Source of the DNA: Melioribacteraceae bacterium
GTDB lineage: Bacteria; Bacteroidota; Ignavibacteria; Ignavibacteriales; Melioribacteraceae
Reading direction: 5' to 3'
Length of the DNA: 64,000 nt
Assembly: GCA_023230485.1 (NCBI GenBank)
Contig: JALNXG010000004.1
Location: 36,511-100,510 of the forward strand
Below, piece after piece: positions 18,521-28,148 of this stretch. A program made the translations under genes and the position numbers. Numbering within the stretch: position 1 is the stretch's first letter; the number at the start of each line of letters is the position of its first letter. The notes under the pieces were generated by a model. The model did not search any database and was not told the DNA's origin. It was given only the letters and a program-made list of their open reading frames with translations.

Positions 18521-20347
18521 ATGAAAAATCTCTTTATAATTCTATTATTATCCTCTTTTGTTCTACATGGTCAGAATAAAAAAATTGCATTTATATCCAA
18601 TATTGAATCTGGAAATAATGACAATTTACAAAAATTAAGTGTTCTTATCGATTCATTAAATAATATTAGCGGGATTGACCATTTAATAATCACAGGTAAT
18701 TTGTCTTATACAAGTGATGAGAACGATTATATACTCTTAAATGAATTACTAAACTCACTTAAAATTCCCTATTCAATCTTGCCAGGTGAAAACGAAAATA
18801 AGAATTACGCTTATGATTGGGCAAATTATTTTGATAAAATCGAAGGAGACAATTTATTAATTGAAACTAGTGATTTTCTTATTACAGCTATAAACGGTTA
18901 TCTCCCCTATTCAGATTATGAGCATTTTTCGATTGAAAATCTTTCTTGGTTAGGGAGTACACTTAAAGAAAATGTAAGAAATCGTTCCATAATTTCTATA
19001 TTACCCTTTTCTTTGTCTGACGGAATATCAAATGAAGGCGGATATTTATCAATAATAAAAAGCAATAAAATCGGATTAATTATTCAACCTACACAAGGGA
19101 AAAGTTCAAATGAAATAATTGATAGAGTTAGAGTTGTATCACTTCAGGAAGGTTTTTTCGATTCCAAAGGCAATATTTATTATCACTTAATGTCATTGAA
19201 TGGTAATTTCATATCAATATCAAAAATAACTCTTGATGGCAGCGAAGATAAACTCGAAACTATTGATTTATCGGTAGATATTTCTACATCGGAGAAACAA
19301 ACTCCTGATATCGGGAATAGATTGTCAAATGCTCTATTAAAGATAGAAACCAATACCTCAACTCATTCTAGACCACTAAGAACTAAAGAACGAATTTTTA
19401 CTTTTTCAGAAGAAGGTATAATAAGCTGTTATGACACAACCGGGACACAGAAATGGGATTATGATTCTTACGGGAACTCACTATCCTCACCCGTTATCGA
19501 AAATGGAATTGTTACGATTGCTAACCTTAATGGAGACCTTTCTAGTATAAGTCAACTAGATGGTGAGCAAATTCAAACTATCGGTTTCTCCGAACCGATT
19601 ATAACCGACTTATTAACTATCGAGTACAAGGGCAATAAAGAATTAATGATTCCCAAATTAAATAAGTCAAATACTGCTATAGTCTTCGGCTCAATCTCCG
19701 GTAAGCTTTCTTGTTATGACTTGGAGACTCTTCAAGAATATTGGGTGAATACCTCTGCAAAAGGTTTAATACTTAATAGACCATTAAATGCTGATAATAA
19801 AATTTTCTTTACAAGCAGAGATGGTTTTCTCTATTCTATTGATTCAAGAAGTGGATTAATGATATGGAAATGGAGAGAAAGTAATAATAATGAAGTAACT
19901 GATGGTTCTCCTATTTCTGACGGAAAAAAGATTTTTGTGCTCTCTAAAGATGGTACTCTTTCAGGGATAGATTTACTACTAGGGAAAACAGAATGGAAAC
20001 TGAATAAACGTAACATTTTTGATAAGATTGCTCTATCACAAGATAATAAATATATTTATGCAAAATCAGACAGCAATAAATTTTTAGTAATCAATTGCGA
20101 TAAGGGAACTATAATAAAGGAAATTAAACTGAATTTTAATCTTGATAAATTCCCTTCCGATATTTTGCAGAATGAAAATGCTATCTATTTTGCATCAGGG
20201 AAAAGTCTATATTCGATCGATAATAAATATAAAGTAACCCAAATACTCTCGAACGAAAATGGAGTAATTAATTATTTAGAATTATTTAATAAAAAAATTA
20301 TGATCTCCGACTTGAATGGACGAATAACAATAATTAATGAACCTTAA
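18521..20347 (+). CDS. Exported PQQ-like beta-propeller protein with a degenerate calcineurin-type phosphoesterase domain
   Basis: The 608-residue protein has a short signal peptide (ending VLHGQ). Residues about 22-235 follow the layout of a calcineurin-like metallophosphoesterase, but every expected metal ligand position looks changed: ISNIES instead of a D-x-H, TGNLSY instead of GD, PGENENK instead of GNHD, and QPTQG where G-H-x-H would be. About residues 275-600 form PQQ-like propeller repeats (for example YDTTGTQKWDYD, SIDSRSGLMIWKW, GIDLLLGKTEWKL). I infer a catalytically dead, periplasmic or surface binding protein. Its stop is 8 bases before the HAD gene, which has a matching ribosome site, so the two are likely co-transcribed. 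Confidence 0.8.
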   Translation: MKNLFIILLLSSFVLHGQNKKIAFISNIESGNNDNLQKLSVLIDSLNNISGIDHLIITGNLSYTSDENDYILLNELLNSLKIPYSILPGENENKNYAYDWANYFDKIEGDNLLIETSDFLITAINGYLPYSDYEHFSIENLSWLGSTLKENVRNRSIISILPFSLSDGISNEGGYLSIIKSNKIGLIIQPTQGKSSNEIIDRVRVVSLQEGFFDSKGNIYYHLMSLNGNFISISKITLDGSEDKLETIDLSVDISTSEKQTPDIGNRLSNALLKIETNTSTHSRPLRTKERIFTFSEEGIISCYDTTGTQKWDYDSYGNSLSSPVIENGIVTIANLNGDLSSISQLDGEQIQTIGFSEPIITDLLTIEYKGNKELMIPKLNKSNTAIVFGSISGKLSCYDLETLQEYWVNTSAKGLILNRPLNADNKIFFTSRDGFLYSIDSRSGLMIWKWRESNNNEVTDGSPISDGKKIFVLSKDGTLSGIDLLLGKTEWKLNKRNIFDKIALSQDNKYIYAKSDSNKFLVINCDKGTIIKEIKLNFNLDKFPSDILQNENAIYFASGKSLYSIDNKYKVTQILSNENGVINYLELFNKKIMISDLNGRITIINEP

Positions 20348-20355
20348 GGAAAAAT

Positions 20356-21006
20356 GTGAAAAATTTTGATGGAATTATTTTTGATATTGATGGGACTTTG
20401 ACTTCTACATTCGATTTAATTTTTGCTTCTTTTAATTATGTAACAGAAAAGTACTTTGGGAAAACTTATACTAACGAAGAGATACAAAAAGAATTTGGAC
20501 CTACCGAAGATGTAATATTGAAAAAATGGTTTAAAGACAGATACGATATAGTAAGAAAGGACTATTACCAGTTTTATGATGATAAGCACCATGAAATGGC
20601 AGATGTTTTTCCGGGTATGCCTGAGTTACTTAAAAATATTAAAGAAAGGGATATAATTCTTGCAACAAATACAGGTAAGGGAAGAGATTCATCATTAATT
20701 ACACTGAATAAACTTGGTATTAGGAGCTATTTCGATTTGGTAGTTACAGGCGATGAAGTAGAGGATCATAAACCAGCACCTGATGGAATTTTTCTCTTTT
20801 TAGAAAAATATAATATTCCGAAAGAAAGAGTTTTGATGATTGGTGATATGTGGGTGGATATTGCTGCGGCTCAATCTGCCGGCGTTAAATCTGCAGCGGT
20901 TCTTTATGATGATTATGCCAAGCATGATTTCAAAGGTTATAAACCTGATTACTCTTTTCACACTGTGGAAGAATTAAGTAAATTTATCTTAGAAAACATT
21001 CACTAG
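20356..21006 (+). CDS. HAD-family phosphatase (phosphoglycolate phosphatase-like)
   Basis: This is a 216-residue HAD hydrolase, subfamily IA. Motif I is IIFDIDGTLT, with the two catalytic aspartates. Motif II is the Thr in ILATNTGKGRDSS. Motif III is the Lys in DHKPAPDG, and motif IV is MIGDMWVDI. The cap between motifs I and II (about residues 15-85) is helical, as in Gph and PgmB. The substrate, phosphoglycolate or another small sugar phosphate, cannot be decided. The start is GTG at 20356, supported by AAGGA five bases upstream. It probably shares a transcript with the propeller gene and converges on the outer-membrane protein gene, with 16 bases between the stops. Confidence 0.92.
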   Translation: MKNFDGIIFDIDGTLTSTFDLIFASFNYVTEKYFGKTYTNEEIQKEFGPTEDVILKKWFKDRYDIVRKDYYQFYDDKHHEMADVFPGMPELLKNIKERDIILATNTGKGRDSSLITLNKLGIRSYFDLVVTGDEVEDHKPAPDGIFLFLEKYNIPKERVLMIGDMWVDIAAAQSAGVKSAAVLYDDYAKHDFKGYKPDYSFHTVEELSKFILENIH

Positions 21007-21022
21007 CTTAAAAAGCAATTGG

Positions 21023-22360
21023 TCAAAAACTAATTGGATAAATTAATGAAACTCTTGGTTCAATTCTTTTCTGAGGTTTGTAGCCAACTATATTATCCAA
21101 ATCATCTCTTATTGGAGTAAAATTCCAATGATACACGACCGATGCAAGTAAGAAAGGATTTATTTTATATCCTAATTCTGCGAAAAGATATGAATGTTCA
21201 TCGGTTGTAAATATATCACTAAAGCTTCCGATATTAATTTTATCATAACCTAGATTAAAAACGAACATCAAATTTTCCGGTGCTATTTGCCCGCGAAGAT
21301 GCAAAATTCCACTATTACTAACTCGATCTAATTTTTGGAAACTACCTAATAATTTGAATAATCCCAAAGCACTTCCATACAATTCACCGTAATACCCATT
21401 ACTTTGATCCGTAGCTGATTCCAACTGTTGGACTTTACTATTAATTACTCCTGTACTCTTATTCAAATTAAAGCGTTCGACTTCATAAAGAGCATTAAAA
21501 TAGGTTGGGATATATTTATCACCATTAAATTGTCTTTCTATTTTTGCTTTGATATCGACAATACCAAGCCCATTAAAATCAGCCATTAAACCGATCGCTG
21601 CACCTGATCCAAAATTAATTATCTTATTAAAATCTGTGTATAAATCTAAATTAATCACATCATTTCGAAGAAGAGGAAGTCCTAAATCAAAACCAATAAA
21701 AGTTAAGCTCCCTTTGTCGTTCGTTGGTCTCAATAGATCGATTTCGGGATAATAAGTTGCAGATAAAATTCCTGCATTTTCATTCATGTCAGTTGCAATA
21801 GAAATCCCTGCCTCTAACATTCCTAAAATAGGAGCATCCTTTAGATCGGTGAATTGAAGAGGACGCGTATAACCTCTAGCGGCAAATAATCCTGCTCGTG
21901 CGAAATTGCCATACAGAGTTTCAAATCCGAATGTATTAAGATCCATATCGAACTCAAACCCAACTTTCTTTGAATCAAAACTTGTATTGTTATTATATAA
22001 ACCCACAATCGTTCCATGTCCGATAGTTGCATAATCGAGAGCACCTATTCGAGCATAGATTTCATCGCCTTTGTGTCCATATCTAATAAATCTAATAATG
22101 CTAATATAATCCGAAGCTTCATTAAAATTTTCGGTCCTAATGTTTCCATTCGAATTCCAATCAAGATTTAGATCAAGTCCGAAACCGAAATTCGCGAATT
22201 GGAACTCCGGAAAAAATCGAAGTGAATAATTCGGGTTTCCATCAATCCAAGTCATACCCGCAGCACCACCTATAAAACTTTTATCACCATTCATTAAATA
22301 ATATTGTGCATGAATTTTTCCGGCACACAAAAGGAGAACTAAAAAAAATATTTTTTTCAT
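21023..22360 (-). CDS. Outer-membrane beta-barrel protein paired with the C25 peptidase
   Basis: The 445-residue protein has a signal peptide (MKKIFFLVLLLCAGKIHAQ). I choose the ATG at 22360, one base past the peptidase stop, over a longer frame that overlaps that gene. The mature part is a run of amphipathic strands rich in Gly, Asn, Phe and Tyr, ending in a terminal aromatic residue (RVSLIYPISF), the usual outer-membrane assembly signal. I do not recognise a named family. Its tight coupling to a PorU2-like peptidase suggests it helps secretion or anchoring, but that is inference from position. Other possibilities are a porin or a structural barrel. Confidence 0.75.
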   Translation of the reverse strand: MKKIFFLVLLLCAGKIHAQYYLMNGDKSFIGGAAGMTWIDGNPNYSLRFFPEFQFANFGFGLDLNLDWNSNGNIRTENFNEASDYISIIRFIRYGHKGDEIYARIGALDYATIGHGTIVGLYNNNTSFDSKKVGFEFDMDLNTFGFETLYGNFARAGLFAARGYTRPLQFTDLKDAPILGMLEAGISIATDMNENAGILSATYYPEIDLLRPTNDKGSLTFIGFDLGLPLLRNDVINLDLYTDFNKIINFGSGAAIGLMADFNGLGIVDIKAKIERQFNGDKYIPTYFNALYEVERFNLNKSTGVINSKVQQLESATDQSNGYYGELYGSALGLFKLLGSFQKLDRVSNSGILHLRGQIAPENLMFVFNLGYDKINIGSFSDIFTTDEHSYLFAELGYKINPFLLASVVYHWNFTPIRDDLDNIVGYKPQKRIEPRVSLIYPISF

Positions 22361-22361
22361 T

Positions 22362-25300
22362 TTACCTAACAATCGCAAGTTTATTTATGGAAGTAACCGA
22401 TTTATTATCTTTAATCGAAATTAGTTTGTACAAATATACGCCATTTGCTATTACTTCCCCATCTTCATCTTTACCATCCCAATAAATTCTATTAAAATCA
22501 TTTTGAAGGTCGCTTCCCAATAATTTAATTTCTCTGATTTTTCTACCTGTAAGTGTGAAAATATTTATCTTCATTTCATCGGGTATTTGAGTTAGCTTAA
22601 AAGTAAAATATGTTACATCGCTAAATGGGTTCGGGTAATTATATACATTATGAATCTCTAACGAATTTGTAACTTTGAAATTTTTCGTTAATACCCATTC
22701 CTTGGAATTTACTAAATGATTTTCCTTTAAATAAAATTCCAGAATATACTCTCCATCATCTAATGTCGGTTTGAAGTCAATAGCTATTGAAGGAAAGGTT
22801 TGAAACTCATACTTTATTCGAGGATCATTTAAATAGATTCTCTTCCTGTTTAATTTAAGTGTAATAAGAGAAGTATCCCCCGCAATTGCATTATATTGTT
22901 CATAAATTTTTAGATTAATATTCGGATTACTGCTTACATAATCACCATCATATATTTCATTATCGTCAATTTTGAGGTCTAATCGTATTTTTAATGGTTC
23001 TGAATAAAAATAGACATCTTTCATTAACGAATTATTATCTTCATATAATTCTGTTATTTTATTTTCCGGGTCTATTTCAAAAAACAAAGTTTTTTTTCCG
23101 GCTTGAATAGTTGTAAGATTGATTGACATTACGCCTCCGGATTCAGAATGTGGAAGAATGATAGGGACCGTGCTATCTATTATCCCTTCAACTTTTCCGG
23201 CATCATTTAAAACAGAACATTTTACTAATACATTTTCCGCTCTAGCTTCTCCGTGATTAAATAACCTAAATGCATAAGAATTGCCATTAATTATCTTTAA
23301 AGAGTCACCCATTATGTCGCTAAATGTAATATCGAAAGATAATTCAGGCACCGATTGATAATTTGCGCTGATATATTTTATCTTCGGCGAAATAGAAGAA
23401 CTACTACTAAATAGCTCTGATACAAGTTTAATAAAAGGATATTTTTTAGCATCTATTCCTGATAAATTAATTATCTGTTCATTAGAAAATGTTTTTAATG
23501 TATCATAACTATTATCTCTTTTTTTACCTAAAATATAATTATTGATATTAGTACCGTAGCTTAGGTCAGAATTAATTTCAAAAGATTTCCAATTGCTTGC
23601 GGGACCAATATCGATGGTTTTTAATTTACCATTTGAAGACTTTAATGAATAATCCGAATTAATCTCGATTGCTCCTTCGGCAGGTGAAGAATATTTTTCT
23701 TTCACTTCAGTTAGAGCAGCATTTTTCCAACCAATCATTGCCCAAGAACTTCTGAATTTCAGTTTATCTATATAGCTGCTGCCATACGATTTAATTTTGG
23801 CTATTAATTCTTGATCTGTAATTCTTCCATCATCGGAGATTGCAAATGCAACTATGTAGGTAGATGAAAGTGTATCCAATAACTTTTTATAATTATCAAT
23901 CGCATCCTTGCCTCCGGCATAGGTATTGAAATAAAAATAATTTACAAAATGCATATCATTTTTGTCAAAAACGGCAATATGATGTCCGGTTTTATAGTTT
24001 TCGGGAACATAGTTTGTATCATTCTTTAAAATCAGTGCACTTCTACCATCATGAAATCCGGCTGATTTAACAACTAGTTTTATATCCTTATTCGTTAAAA
24101 CAAGTGCATTGTCTTTATATCCAATATTAGTTAATTGCTGCTTTTCAAACCCGGTAGAATCGGCAATTAAGAAATTGTATTTGTAAGTTTTTATAAATGA
24201 ATAAGTGGGGCTAGTAAACTCTTTATCAACTACTTTAAGCCAATAGCGTTCCTCATCTTTGAATTCACTTAAAGAAATTATGGTATATGGTTTGGATTGA
24301 TAGGAATTATATACCTTGTGATTAGTGAAGTCGGATTTGGCAGAGATATAATATTGTGCTTTTGAATAATCTGTATTTGGCGGATTGATAAAATATATTG
24401 TATCAGTTTTACAATTTTCATAAGTATATGCTAATATTGGCAAATATTTAGTCATATTAACTACAATCTGATATTCAAGAATATTGTCATTTTCATCAAA
24501 CTCATCAATTTTATTAGTTGCGTCAATATTAATAGTTAGTTTATGCTTGCCGGGTCTATTTTTCACCGGTATATAAAAACTTATAGAATCTTTTAATGTC
24601 GGAACTGATAGAGTGAAATTTTTTATGATTTGAGAATCATAATTATATGCAAGACTTAACAGGAATGAATCACTAATTGCTAATCCCATATTTTTATATA
24701 CTAAGTTAAATTTTACCGAATCTTCTAATTCAGAGATACTGTTCAAATCTTTTTCTGAAGTGAGCTTTTCAATTTTTAAATTTGGTTTATTTGGAAGTCG
24801 AAGATTTATTATTGGGTCTCCGATTACAGTGCTTGTTAATGAAAATAATTTTGCTATTTCCGAATAGCCGCTATTTTTTATTAATTCAGATTTTGTTTTT
24901 ATAAGGGAGGAAGCAATGTTATGCAACGAATCGTTTAGCAAAAAAGAATAAAATAGTTTTGGTGCTTCAATTGCTGTTGAAATGAACCCTGCAGATGAAT
25001 TACCAATGTAAGAAATGGCACTGCTATTTTCTCCAATTGTCATTAATGCAGCAAAAGATGTTACATCAGGCTCGGCGAATTTTGCTGTAACACATCCAAA
25101 ATCTGTTACTAAAGGAGCTTTATCAAATTTGTTTTTTAATTGAGCAGGTTCAGTGATCGTATTATCCCAAGTACGTGTACCGCTATGCCCAATGTATGAA
25201 ATAAAAATTCCACCTTCTTGAATTTTTTCAGATACATATTCAGGTGAATAATTTCCGAAGTTAGTCAAAGGAGAGATTGTTTTATAGAAATGGTAATACT

Positions 25301-27113
25301 CGCCTCCGGTTGGCGGTGGTGTAATGAGACTATCAATTACAAAATCATTAGCATTTTTCAATTCATCTAATTCGGCTTGGCTATCTCCCTTCCCTCCAGA
25401 AAAGAAAAGAAATCTTTTATTCCAATCACTGAATTCTGCATTTAGATAATCTCTATGTCGAGTATAGTATCTATCAAATTCTTCAATGTTTTTAATTGGC
25501 AGTCTTCCGATTCTAATTTGAGGTGTTAATAATGTGGAATCAATAATTCCAAACCAATTATCACTAACAGGAGCACCGTAAGATGGAACATAATTTTTAA
25601 CCTCCGGGAATCCTCCATTAATATGGCGATATCCGTAATAATCATGAGTAGCTGCTCCGATAAGAAATAAATATTCTATTTTTGGAGATGACCAATTTTT
25701 ATAGGCATATCGAATAAAAGTCCTAATAGCCCCAGGGTTAAAGTCACCATAAGAAAATTGGTCATAGATATCTTCAACATCTATTACCTTGATTGTCTTA
25801 TTATAATTGATTTTTACAAATTCAGAATATTCTTTTGATTTTTGAATGAATGGTTTTGCTGTTATAATTAAATATTGATTCGATTTAGAATTTTCAAGCA
25901 AATAATCTTTGAATGAAGTTATTCCTAAAATTCTTGGTTTATTAATTTTCGATTCAGATTTTATAAAAACTTTTGTGCTATCGGCTGGTTTTATAGAGAA
26001 TTGAATTTGATTATTTGATGGAAGTGGTACTAATTTCTTAATACTATCAGCGATAACCCAAACCGAGTAATTATTTGATGTTATGTTATTAACTAAAAGT
26101 GTTTTTGGTCCGTTAATTCCTATTAACCGAAAACTTAGAGAATCATGTACTAAATTAATTTTTCGTGGATATTCGATTTCGAACCAATCGAATAAAGTAG
26201 AATTTAATAATCCCCCTGTCGGAAAGGAATGTATTTGTATTGAGTTAGTACCCTCTTTTAATATATTCGAATTATCAATTGAATTTAGAACAACTTGTTT
26301 TGCCTTATCAATATAAGTTGAATCGTAATATTTATTTTCGTTATTTATTCCAAGAGCAACAAGATGCGAATTTGTTTGTCGATCAGTACCAAAGCTTTGA
26401 AGTTTTGCGTAAAAATAAAAAGGTTTATCTTTTATTATATTTGAGCAAGTAAAATTCTGGCTAATTTTACCACCTGCATTTAATAACCCTTGCGCCCAAG
26501 TCTCATTTTCGATCCAATCCGGGTATTCCTTCCTAACCAGATTATCGACTGAGTAATCGAATACATTGTTCTGTTCGAGATGAATTATCGAATAATAATA
26601 ATCAATTATATTATTATTAGTTTCAGGGGATTCTGAGTTGATATGCAACCCCGGCTCCCCACCCCAATTAATAAAGTATGTCGTAGAATCCGTATATCGA
26701 TTCAAGTATTCGTTATATGGATGATTATATTGAGCGATTTTTCTATGTTGACCGCCATAATTTCGATAACCAATAAATTCTATATAATCATTTTCCTCAA
26801 AAAAAGAATAGCCATCGTCCTTTACGTAAATCGGAATTTGTTCACCATGATAAAATATTTTTATTGATGCAGAGTTTACAGTCGAAAGATTTATACCTAG
26901 GTTTTTGAAATCTTCTCCATAGATTCTATAAATATCATCGGCTCCGACTTTTAGTTTAATATAAGTTGAGTTTTCATTAAACCATTTCGATTGTGCAAAT
27001 ACTATGTTACAACTGATAAATAAAAATATTAATGCGAAAACACTTCTGTTAATTACAATTCGTAAATAATTCGTAATATTGCTCGACAACTGATTTCCAA
27101 TTATACTTTTCAT
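22362..27113 (-). CDS. C25 (gingipain-type) cysteine peptidase, PorU2-like, with ILEI-like and CARDB domains and a T9SS tail
   Basis: I place the start at the ATG at 27113 because AAGGA lies eight bases upstream; the longer frame begins with TTG at 27131. A signal peptide ends near NIVFAQ. The C25 peptidase domain spans roughly residues 380-760, with catalytic His in SYIGHSGTRTWDN (about 641) and Cys in TDFGCVTAKF (about 673). Two CARDB-like domains follow (about 790-900 and 1280-1380). Between them, around 1020-1130, the segment from GHHIAVFDKND to FRSSWAMIGWKN resembles the interleukin-like EMT inducer (FAM3/ILEI) fold. A type A sorting domain (NYPNPFSDVTYFTF) closes the 1583-residue protein. 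This layout matches proteins annotated as T9SS sortase PorU2. The start overlaps the upstream glycosyltransferase by 65 bases. Confidence 0.88.
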   Translation of the reverse strand: MKSIIGNQLSSNITNYLRIVINRSVFALIFLFISCNIVFAQSKWFNENSTYIKLKVGADDIYRIYGEDFKNLGINLSTVNSASIKIFYHGEQIPIYVKDDGYSFFEENDYIEFIGYRNYGGQHRKIAQYNHPYNEYLNRYTDSTTYFINWGGEPGLHINSESPETNNNIIDYYYSIIHLEQNNVFDYSVDNLVRKEYPDWIENETWAQGLLNAGGKISQNFTCSNIIKDKPFYFYAKLQSFGTDRQTNSHLVALGINNENKYYDSTYIDKAKQVVLNSIDNSNILKEGTNSIQIHSFPTGGLLNSTLFDWFEIEYPRKINLVHDSLSFRLIGINGPKTLLVNNITSNNYSVWVIADSIKKLVPLPSNNQIQFSIKPADSTKVFIKSESKINKPRILGITSFKDYLLENSKSNQYLIITAKPFIQKSKEYSEFVKINYNKTIKVIDVEDIYDQFSYGDFNPGAIRTFIRYAYKNWSSPKIEYLFLIGAATHDYYGYRHINGGFPEVKNYVPSYGAPVSDNWFGIIDSTLLTPQIRIGRLPIKNIEEFDRYYTRHRDYLNAEFSDWNKRFLFFSGGKGDSQAELDELKNANDFVIDSLITPPPTGGEYYHFYKTISPLTNFGNYSPEYVSEKIQEGGIFISYIGHSGTRTWDNTITEPAQLKNKFDKAPLVTDFGCVTAKFAEPDVTSFAALMTIGENSSAISYIGNSSAGFISTAIEAPKLFYSFLLNDSLHNIASSLIKTKSELIKNSGYSEIAKLFSLTSTVIGDPIINLRLPNKPNLKIEKLTSEKDLNSISELEDSVKFNLVYKNMGLAISDSFLLSLAYNYDSQIIKNFTLSVPTLKDSISFYIPVKNRPGKHKLTINIDATNKIDEFDENDNILEYQIVVNMTKYLPILAYTYENCKTDTIYFINPPNTDYSKAQYYISAKSDFTNHKVYNSYQSKPYTIISLSEFKDEERYWLKVVDKEFTSPTYSFIKTYKYNFLIADSTGFEKQQLTNIGYKDNALVLTNKDIKLVVKSAGFHDGRSALILKNDTNYVPENYKTGHHIAVFDKNDMHFVNYFYFNTYAGGKDAIDNYKKLLDTLSSTYIVAFAISDDGRITDQELIAKIKSYGSSYIDKLKFRSSWAMIGWKNAALTEVKEKYSSPAEGAIEINSDYSLKSSNGKLKTIDIGPASNWKSFEINSDLSYGTNINNYILGKKRDNSYDTLKTFSNEQIINLSGIDAKKYPFIKLVSELFSSSSSISPKIKYISANYQSVPELSFDITFSDIMGDSLKIINGNSYAFRLFNHGEARAENVLVKCSVLNDAGKVEGIIDSTVPIILPHSESGGVMSINLTTIQAGKKTLFFEIDPENKITELYEDNNSLMKDVYFYSEPLKIRLDLKIDDNEIYDGDYVSSNPNINLKIYEQYNAIAGDTSLITLKLNRKRIYLNDPRIKYEFQTFPSIAIDFKPTLDDGEYILEFYLKENHLVNSKEWVLTKNFKVTNSLEIHNVYNYPNPFSDVTYFTFKLTQIPDEMKINIFTLTGRKIREIKLLGSDLQNDFNRIYWDGKDEDGEVIANGVYLYKLISIKDNKSVTSINKLAIVR

Positions 27114-28131
27114 TAATATATTCCTTAGCAAGGATTTTTATTTTGTTATAATTTTCTTTCCCATCTTCTATATTTTTTATTTTATGTGTGAATGAGTTTT
27201 TATCGAATAATAATCCATATTTATCAGATATCACTTCTCGATTATATGCGGTATTTAGAGCAAATGTAAGTGCACCATTCCCGAGTGCTTGGAGTAGTAT
27301 AGGATTTGTCCCTCCAAACTCATGTCCATGCAGATAACAAAAGCAATTTTTTAATAATAAATTAAGACGGCTTATACTTGTAATCAATCCTACTTTTATC
27401 ACCCTATAATCAGCAATTTTAATGATATCATTTTGGTATTTATAACATTTTTTTAATTCGCCAACTAGCACGATTTGTTTTTTGGTATTTGATCTTAGTA
27501 AATGATTAATTAAAAAATCAATATTGTTATCCGGAATTATTCTACCAATTATTAAATAATAGGAATTAGGTTCAAACTCTATTTTTTCTTTTTCTGAAAA
27601 GTAAGTATTTGCCCCATAGCTGATATATTTTGATTCTGCTTTGAATTGATTTTTATATTGAGAAACAATTTCTTTTGAATCCGCTATAAGATGATGAGTA
27701 CAATATTTCGAAAAGCGAGCGCATAAATAAAAATATCCTTTACCAATTAAATTCCATTTTTTACGCTTCCATTCGATACCATCAACACATATTATTACTT
27801 TTCTTCTTGTAAATAGTTTTTGAATTAAAGCAAAAGGCGCATTTGCAATATTGACATATAAAACGATATCACATTGGATAAAAAATGAACGAAAAGTTGC
27901 GTTTAAGGAATGAGTAAATTGAACGAGATTTTTTCTCTCAATTGTTCTTAAATTTACAATAGTAATTTTTTCAGAAGAGTATGGTTCAAAAACATTTACT
28001 GTATGGCGTCTCGCATAAACAATAAATCTAATATCTCGATTGGACATATTAATAATGAGTTCTCGTATGAAGGTTTCAAATCCTCCATAAACGACATTGA
28101 ATCCATGAGAACCAATAATGGCTATTTTCAC
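27049..28131 (-). CDS. GT4-like glycosyltransferase with N-terminal DUF1972 domain (rhamnosyltransferase-like)
   Basis: The 360-residue protein opens with KIAIIGSHGFNVVYGGFETF, the DUF1972 pattern (G-x-x-x-x-GGFETF) of Cps2T-like beta-1,4-rhamnosyltransferases. A GT-B C-terminal half contains YLIIGRIIPDNNIDFLI and the E-F-GGTNP-x-LL acceptor/nucleotide loop (HGHEFGGTNPILLQALG). It probably adds a sugar to a lipid-linked surface polysaccharide; rhamnose is suggested only by homology to named members. The start is GTG at 28131. It ends inside the first codons of the PorU2-like gene (65-base overlap) and is divergent from the next GT2 gene, 17 bases away. Confidence 0.9.
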   Translation of the reverse strand: MKIAIIGSHGFNVVYGGFETFIRELIINMSNRDIRFIVYARRHTVNVFEPYSSEKITIVNLRTIERKNLVQFTHSLNATFRSFFIQCDIVLYVNIANAPFALIQKLFTRRKVIICVDGIEWKRKKWNLIGKGYFYLCARFSKYCTHHLIADSKEIVSQYKNQFKAESKYISYGANTYFSEKEKIEFEPNSYYLIIGRIIPDNNIDFLINHLLRSNTKKQIVLVGELKKCYKYQNDIIKIADYRVIKVGLITSISRLNLLLKNCFCYLHGHEFGGTNPILLQALGNGALTFALNTAYNREVISDKYGLLFDKNSFTHKIKNIEDGKENYNKIKILAKEYINEKYNWKSVVEQYYELFTNCN

Positions 28132-28148
28132 AAAATTTTATAATAATT

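Noticed and set aside
27114..27131. Longer start (TTG at 27131) for the C25 peptidase
   Set aside because: The ATG at 27113 has AAGGA at a good distance, while the TTG has none.
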